From the NCBI GenBank assembly GCA_017480265.1, contig JAFVAZ010000073.1, positions 1-10,071 on the forward strand: 10,071 bases of DNA, read 5' to 3'. The first letter of the stretch is position 1. Every line of letters begins with the position of its first letter. Source of the stretch: Clostridia bacterium. GTDB taxonomy: Bacteria > Bacillota > Clostridia > Oscillospirales > Acutalibacteraceae. Below, one piece after another: positions 6,532-10,071 of the stretch. The position numbers and the translations under genes are program-made. The notes beneath the pieces were generated by a model that did no database searches, was not told where the DNA came from, and saw nothing but the letters and a program-made list of their open reading frames with translations.

Positions 6532-7290
6532 ATGGATAATAATTTTATCTGTGGCAGAAATTGCGTGAAGGAAGCTATCAAATCGCAAAGGAATATATCG
6601 TGTATTTTTATAGATAAAAGGGTTAAGGATAAGAAATGTTCGATCTCTCCTATCCTCTCCATGGCCAAAGAAAGCGGCATTCCTATCAAACCGGTTGATG
6701 CCAAGGCTTTGTACAATAAATCCCAAACTGTAAACCATCAAGGGATCGTGGCACTTGTCGAGAGGTATAAATATTGCAGCGTGGAGGATATCCTAGAAGT
6801 AGCAAAAGAAAAAAGTGAACCTCCTTTTATAGTATTAGCAGATGGGATCGAGGATCCACACAACCTCGGAGCCATCATCAGGACAGCAGAGTGCGCAGGA
6901 GTCCACGGGGTTATAATCCCAAAGCATAATTGTGTTGGGATAACAAGTGCAGTTGAAAAGACAGCAGTTGGAGCTTTAGAACATATTAAAGTCGCTAAAG
7001 TTACCAATTTGGTTCGCACTATCGGTGATTTAAAGAAAGTAGGTCTTTGGGTTTATTGCGCCGATATGGACGGACAAACTTATTGGTCATTTGACTATAC
7101 TGGCCCTGTAGCGTTGGTTGTAGGCAGCGAGGGTATGGGTGTTAGCCATTTGGTCAAAGGAAGTTGTGATTTTGTAGCTACTTTGCCCATGAAGGGCCAC
7201 ATATCTTCTTTAAATGCTTCTGTGGCAGCAGGAATCTTAATGTATGAAATATGCAAAACTCGGACACTAAAAAATAAACCAATAACGTAG
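6532..7290 (+). CDS. rlmB: 23S rRNA 2'-O-methyltransferase RlmB (TrmH/SpoU family)
   Basis: This is a SAM-dependent SPOUT-class enzyme expected to methylate the 2'-OH of a guanosine in the 23S rRNA peptidyl-transferase region (Gm2251 in E. coli numbering). The start at 6532 has AAGGA about seven bases upstream. The N-terminal substrate-binding domain (about 1-85) opens with FICGRNCVKEAI. The catalytic domain has the three SpoU motifs: DGIEDPHNLGAIIRTAECAG at 104-123 (N111, R117), ALVVGSEGMGVS at 194-205, and LPMKGHISSLNASVAAG at 218-234. These form the trefoil-knot SAM site. Motif 3 has SLNAS where SLNVS is common, a mild change. At 252 residues it is a normal length. RlmB fits best because of the N-terminal domain and length, but substrate specificity within the family cannot be fixed from sequence. 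The cysS and mrnC genes that often precede it in Firmicutes are absent here. Confidence 0.9.
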   Translation: MDNNFICGRNCVKEAIKSQRNISCIFIDKRVKDKKCSISPILSMAKESGIPIKPVDAKALYNKSQTVNHQGIVALVERYKYCSVEDILEVAKEKSEPPFIVLADGIEDPHNLGAIIRTAECAGVHGVIIPKHNCVGITSAVEKTAVGALEHIKVAKVTNLVRTIGDLKKVGLWVYCADMDGQTYWSFDYTGPVALVVGSEGMGVSHLVKGSCDFVATLPMKGHISSLNASVAAGILMYEICKTRTLKNKPIT

Positions 7291-7364
7291 TTCGTAATTC
7301 TTATATTTGCAGGGCAGCACTGATTTTTGGGCCCCAGTAAATTAAAAATAAAGGTGTTTTATAT

Positions 7365-9104
7365 ATGAAAATGAAAGAAAGAAAAAGCATACGAAAGCCT
7401 TTATCCGAGATAGAGTATAATGAAATATCAGATATCAATGCCATTAAGCGTACGATAAACTATAACGTCAAAAGGTATACTTTTAGAGCTAATTTTTTGA
7501 TAATGCTCCTCTTAATTTATGAAGCCTTTTTTTGGGTATTTAAATTTAATTTTTCTGCTTTTGGGGTTAATTTCACGCCTTTTTATTTCTTTATTTTCTC
7601 GGTTGTTATTTTTATGCTCGCTCTGTTTACATTTTTTGATCTTTATTATATCGGCTTGAGCAATATTTTAAAATTAAAAATCGACCCCAAAAGCATTTTA
7701 TTTTTATCAAGCTCTACAATGCTATGTCAGTTATCTTTAAATCTATTTCTAAAGCAGTATACGGTTTCATTGCCGTTTGTCGGGTTACTGATTTTATTTG
7801 CAGTTTTATTAGAAAAAAAAGAGGCATATATTGCAAAAAAGGTAAAGCAGAATTTCAAATTTGAAGTATCTCAAAAAGAGAAGATCGCCATAAAAGTAAA
7901 GAGAGCCCAAACTACTCCAAAAAAGCTATTTAAGGAATCTTCAAATGAAAAAGACTTTAAAGATATAGAGAAAGAAAAAATCACAGCTAATTTTAATTTT
8001 TTTTATAATAATCTTGACTTTGCTTTTTGGGAGAAGATCTTTAGTATATTAGCGGTTTTTTCGGTTTGCGTGTCGTTTGCTTTGGCTACATTTAGTTTGA
8101 TATTACATAAGAATATGCTATATTGCCTCTCTTGCTTGAGCTTTTTATTGATATTTAGCTTCCCTGTGCTGCTTCCCTTTTCCTTGTACCTCAAGCTGTA
8201 TTCATTTACTAAAAAAGCTATAAAACGTGGCATCATGCTTTTTAGCTACAGATGTATAAAAGAAACCGCTTCTATAAAATCCATTACACTTACTTCTAAA
8301 GATCTTTACCCCAATGGTAACGTAATTTTGAGGGAAATCAAGACTTTCCGCGGGCAAAGAGTAGATGAAGCGATCCTTTATGCAGCTGCCCTTACAGCTA
8401 CCACCGAGGGCCCATTAAATAACGTATTTGATAAAGTCATATTAGGACAAAAAAAGATGCTCCATAACGTCTCTGATCCTACATATTCAGATGAAGAAGG
8501 ACTTCTAGGCTGGGTAGACGGCAAACGCATCATGATAGGAAACCGTGACTTGCTGAAATCGTACGGCATCACTCCTCCCAGCCGCGACTACGAAAGCAAA
8601 TATCGTACTGATAATAAAGGCATATCATACATAGCGGTTGGCTATGATTTAATCGCGATGTTTGTCTTAGAATATATCCCCAACAATAATCTGGTAAAAT
8701 CTTTGAAAGATGCAGAAAAAAATAACATAAAGATAAATATCAAAACGTCCGATAGCAACATAGATAAAGACCGCATAACTAGAGACTTTGGCTTAGATAT
8801 CCATAGTGTAGGCATTCTACCGTTTAAGCAAGCTTCTTTTCCACATGAAGAACCAGACATAGAAAAGAAAATCATTTTTGAGGCAATTAACAATAAAGAT
8901 AAGGTATTAGACGGCATTATACTTAGCAAACAGGCATATTTTTCGTTTAAGGCTATTTTTGGGGTGCAGATATTAGCTTTTTTATTAGCTTTGGGTATAG
9001 CTTTTTCGCTTGGGGTTTCCGGAGCTTTGGATCAACTCTCTGAGCATGAAGTTTTTTTGTTTTATTTATTTTGGCTCATCCCTTCCATCTTTTCCATCAA
9101 ATAG
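7365..9104 (+). CDS. P-type ATPase-like membrane protein without catalytic motifs
   Basis: I do not know a named family, but the layout matches P1B-type ATPases. AAGGTG at 7351-7356 supports the ATG at 7365. About eight membrane segments are visible: near 43-60, 73-95, 108-128, 134-150, 223-247, 252-276, 528-553 and 562-577. The sixth holds SFPVLLPF (265-272) where P1B pumps have the CPC region. The loop after it reads GIMLFSYRCIKE, then SITLTSKDLYPNG (306-318), which lines up without gaps with the canonical VVFDKTGTLTEG stretch but has Thr310 in place of the phosphorylated Asp. Nucleotide-domain traces follow: TEGPL (347-351; usually SEHPL) and GWVDGKRIMIGNRDLL (382-397). IKTSDSN (459-465) resembles the later TGDN segment. 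No TGE motif exists in the short lysine-rich loop (151-220), and GDGxNDxP is absent. It therefore cannot run a phospho-enzyme cycle; a regulatory or scaffold role is inference. It probably follows rlmB in one transcript. Confidence 0.75.
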   Translation: MKMKERKSIRKPLSEIEYNEISDINAIKRTINYNVKRYTFRANFLIMLLLIYEAFFWVFKFNFSAFGVNFTPFYFFIFSVVIFMLALFTFFDLYYIGLSNILKLKIDPKSILFLSSSTMLCQLSLNLFLKQYTVSLPFVGLLILFAVLLEKKEAYIAKKVKQNFKFEVSQKEKIAIKVKRAQTTPKKLFKESSNEKDFKDIEKEKITANFNFFYNNLDFAFWEKIFSILAVFSVCVSFALATFSLILHKNMLYCLSCLSFLLIFSFPVLLPFSLYLKLYSFTKKAIKRGIMLFSYRCIKETASIKSITLTSKDLYPNGNVILREIKTFRGQRVDEAILYAAALTATTEGPLNNVFDKVILGQKKMLHNVSDPTYSDEEGLLGWVDGKRIMIGNRDLLKSYGITPPSRDYESKYRTDNKGISYIAVGYDLIAMFVLEYIPNNNLVKSLKDAEKNNIKINIKTSDSNIDKDRITRDFGLDIHSVGILPFKQASFPHEEPDIEKKIIFEAINNKDKVLDGIILSKQAYFSFKAIFGVQILAFLLALGIAFSLGVSGALDQLSEHEVFLFYLFWLIPSIFSIK

Positions 9105-9126
9105 CAGATACGGCAAGTCCTGTGAG

Positions 9127-9162
9127 GCATTTAGCCGGGAGCTATTTGCAACTCCATGTTGC
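9127..9162. repeat. Two overlapping inverted repeats before recA
   Basis: GCATTTAGC (9127-9135) and GCTATTTGC (9141-9149) form a 9-bp stem with two central mismatches and loop CGGGA. Overlapping its right arm, GCAAC (9148-9152) and GTTGC (9158-9162) form a perfect 5-bp inverted repeat with a 5-base centre that runs into the recA -35 box. The first may be an imperfect terminator of the upstream gene, though no T-run follows. The second sits where a repressor site would be expected. It resembles the GAAC-N4-GTTC LexA box of Gram-positive bacteria only loosely and has one extra central base. Confidence 0.35.
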
Positions 9163-9187
9163 TTTTGATAAATAAAAAAGATATAAT
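9159..9187 (+). promoter_or_regulatory. Sigma-A-type promoter of recA
   Basis: A perfect TATAAT at 9182-9187 is preceded after 17 bases by TTGCTT (9159-9164), which matches only the TTG of the -35 consensus. Transcription would start near 9194, leaving a short leader with GGAGGA at 9210-9215. The weak -35, overlapped by an inverted repeat, fits a controlled promoter. Confidence 0.55.
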
Positions 9188-9221
9188 ATATTGTAGAATT
9201 ACAAATATCGGAGGAAAATAA

Positions 9222-10071
9222 ATGGCACTAGATAAAGGAAAAGCGCTGGAAACAGCCTTGGGGCAAATAGAAAAGCAATTTGGCAAAGGCGCCGTGATGC
9301 GGCTTGGGCAGAGCCAAGCAATGCAAGTAGATGCTATATCTACCGGCTCATTATCGCTTGACTTGGCTTTATCTATCGGAGGGTTCCCAAGAGGACGCAT
9401 TATAGAAATCTACGGCCCGGAATCATCCGGTAAAACAACCTTAGCGCTCCATTGCATAGCAGAGGCACAAAAAAACAAAGGGTATGCAGCATTTATAGAT
9501 GTAGAGCACGCGCTTGACCCTGTATATGCGGCAGCGCTAGGGGTAGATGTAGATTCGTTGCTGGTTTCTCAACCGGATACAGGTGAACAAGCTCTAGAAA
9601 TAACTGAGTCATTGATACGCTCGGGTGCTATAGATGTAATTGTAATAGACTCTGTAGCAGCATTGGTACCAAAAGCCGAGATAGAAGGGGAAATGGGCGA
9701 CTCGCATGTAGGGCTGCAGGCTAGGTTAATGTCCCAGGCACTTAGAAAATTGGCAGGAGCCATTTCAAAATCTAATTGTGTAGCGATATTTATCAATCAG
9801 CTCAGGGAAAAAGTCGGTGTGGTCTATGGTAATCCAGAAGTTACCACGGGCGGACGCGCTCTGAAATTTTACTCTTCTGTTCGCATTGATATCCGCAAGA
9901 TAGAGACCTTAAAAAGTGGATCGGATATCATTGGTTCTAGGACGAGAGCAAAAGTAGTAAAGAACAAAATTGCACCACCATTTCGCGAAGCAGAGTTTGA
10001 CGTAATGTATGGAACCGGTATCTCGAAAGAAGGAGAAATCTTAGACCTTGCCGTCAAACTGGATATCATCA
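9222..10071 (+). CDS. recA: Recombinase RecA, cut by the window end
   Basis: RecA is the ATP-dependent strand-exchange protein that coats single-stranded DNA, drives homologous recombination and stimulates LexA self-cleavage. The ATG at 9222 has GGAGGA at 9210-9215, six bases upstream, and gives the usual start [20 protein letters not shown]. The frame is open for 283 codons to the window end; the family is about 340-350 residues, so roughly the last 60 lie outside. Visible motifs are Walker A GPESSGKT (65-72), DVEHALDP (93-100) with the catalytic glutamate at 95, Walker [11 protein letters not shown] (139-148), DNA loop L1 around [14 protein letters not shown] (155-168) and loop L2 in [20 protein letters not shown] (192-211). 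No intein or frame break is seen. It has its own promoter 117 bases after the P-type ATPase-like gene, so it is likely expressed independently. Confidence 0.98.
   Translation, partial: MALDKGKALETALGQIEKQFGKGAVMRLGQSQAMQVDAISTGSLSLDLALSIGGFPRGRIIEIYGPESSGKTTLALHCIAEAQKNKGYAAFIDVEHALDPVYAAALGVDVDSLLVSQPDTGEQALEITESLIRSGAIDVIVIDSVAALVPKAEIEGEMGDSHVGLQARLMSQALRKLAGAISKSNCVAIFINQLREKVGVVYGNPEVTTGGRALKFYSSVRIDIRKIETLKSGSDIIGSRTRAKVVKNKIAPPFREAEFDVMYGTGISKEGEILDLAVKLDII

Noticed and set aside
6430..6741. Minus-strand 103-codon frame
   Set aside because: It overlaps the 5' part of rlmB in antisense and has no family features; rlmB is certain.
7312..7334. GGGC/GCCC pairing after rlmB as a terminator
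   Set aside because: Only four base pairs with a 15-base loop and no T-run after it.
7365..9104. A functional heavy-metal or cation pump
   Set aside because: The phosphorylated Asp, the TGE motif and GDGxND are all missing, so pumping by the P-type cycle is not possible.
9165..9187. TTGATA (9165-9170) as the recA -35 box
   Set aside because: Only 11 bases separate it from the -10, too few for a sigma-A promoter; TTGCTT at 9159-9164 has the right spacing.
9131..10069. Minus-strand frames at 9131-9400, 9569-9796 and 9869-10069
   Set aside because: They are shadows of recA, whose plus-strand frame is open from 9222 to the window end with all family motifs.

Overview
The window looks like chromosome from a low-GC, Gram-positive-type bacterium, most likely of the class Clostridia and possibly an Oscillospirales-like lineage. 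The reasons are strong GGAGG-type ribosome binding sites, a YerB-type DUF3048 lipoprotein, PlsY as the acyltransferase, the der-plsY gene pair, a small secreted GH25 muramidase, heavy use of ATA isoleucine codons and AT-rich spacers. The lineage is inferred from gene content and not shown by a marker search. There are no RNA genes, CRISPR arrays or intact mobile elements.

Layout from left to right. Positions 1-396 are AT-rich with no convincing gene; they hold a perfect 16-bp inverted repeat and a 45-codon reading frame that may be a gene remnant. Positions 397-2007 (minus) encode a class B penicillin-binding protein. Divergent from it, 2279-2992 (plus) encodes an exported GH25 muramidase with a clear promoter. 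Next is a minus-strand pair, der (3769-5082) then plsY (3004-3705), whose end faces the end of the GH25 gene with 11 bases between stops. A 283-base divergent control region then leads into a DUF3048 lipoprotein (5366-6406), rlmB (6532-7290), a large membrane protein (7365-9104) and the first 283 codons of recA (9222 to the window end), all on the plus strand.

The genes fall into three themes. The envelope genes are the PBP (peptidoglycan cross-linking), the muramidase (peptidoglycan cleavage), PlsY (first acylation in phospholipid synthesis) and the DUF3048 lipoprotein. Der (50S assembly) and RlmB (23S rRNA methylation) serve ribosome maturation. RecA serves recombination and repair.

The most unusual item is the 579-residue membrane protein at 7365-9104. 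It follows the plan of a P1B-type ATPase in membrane layout, nucleotide-domain motifs and spacing, but lacks the phosphorylated aspartate, the TGE actuator motif and the GDGxND motif. I read it as a P-type ATPase pseudoenzyme. Secondary points are structured leaders before der and the lipoprotein gene, overlapping inverted repeats at the recA promoter, and the unexplained inverted repeat at the left end.
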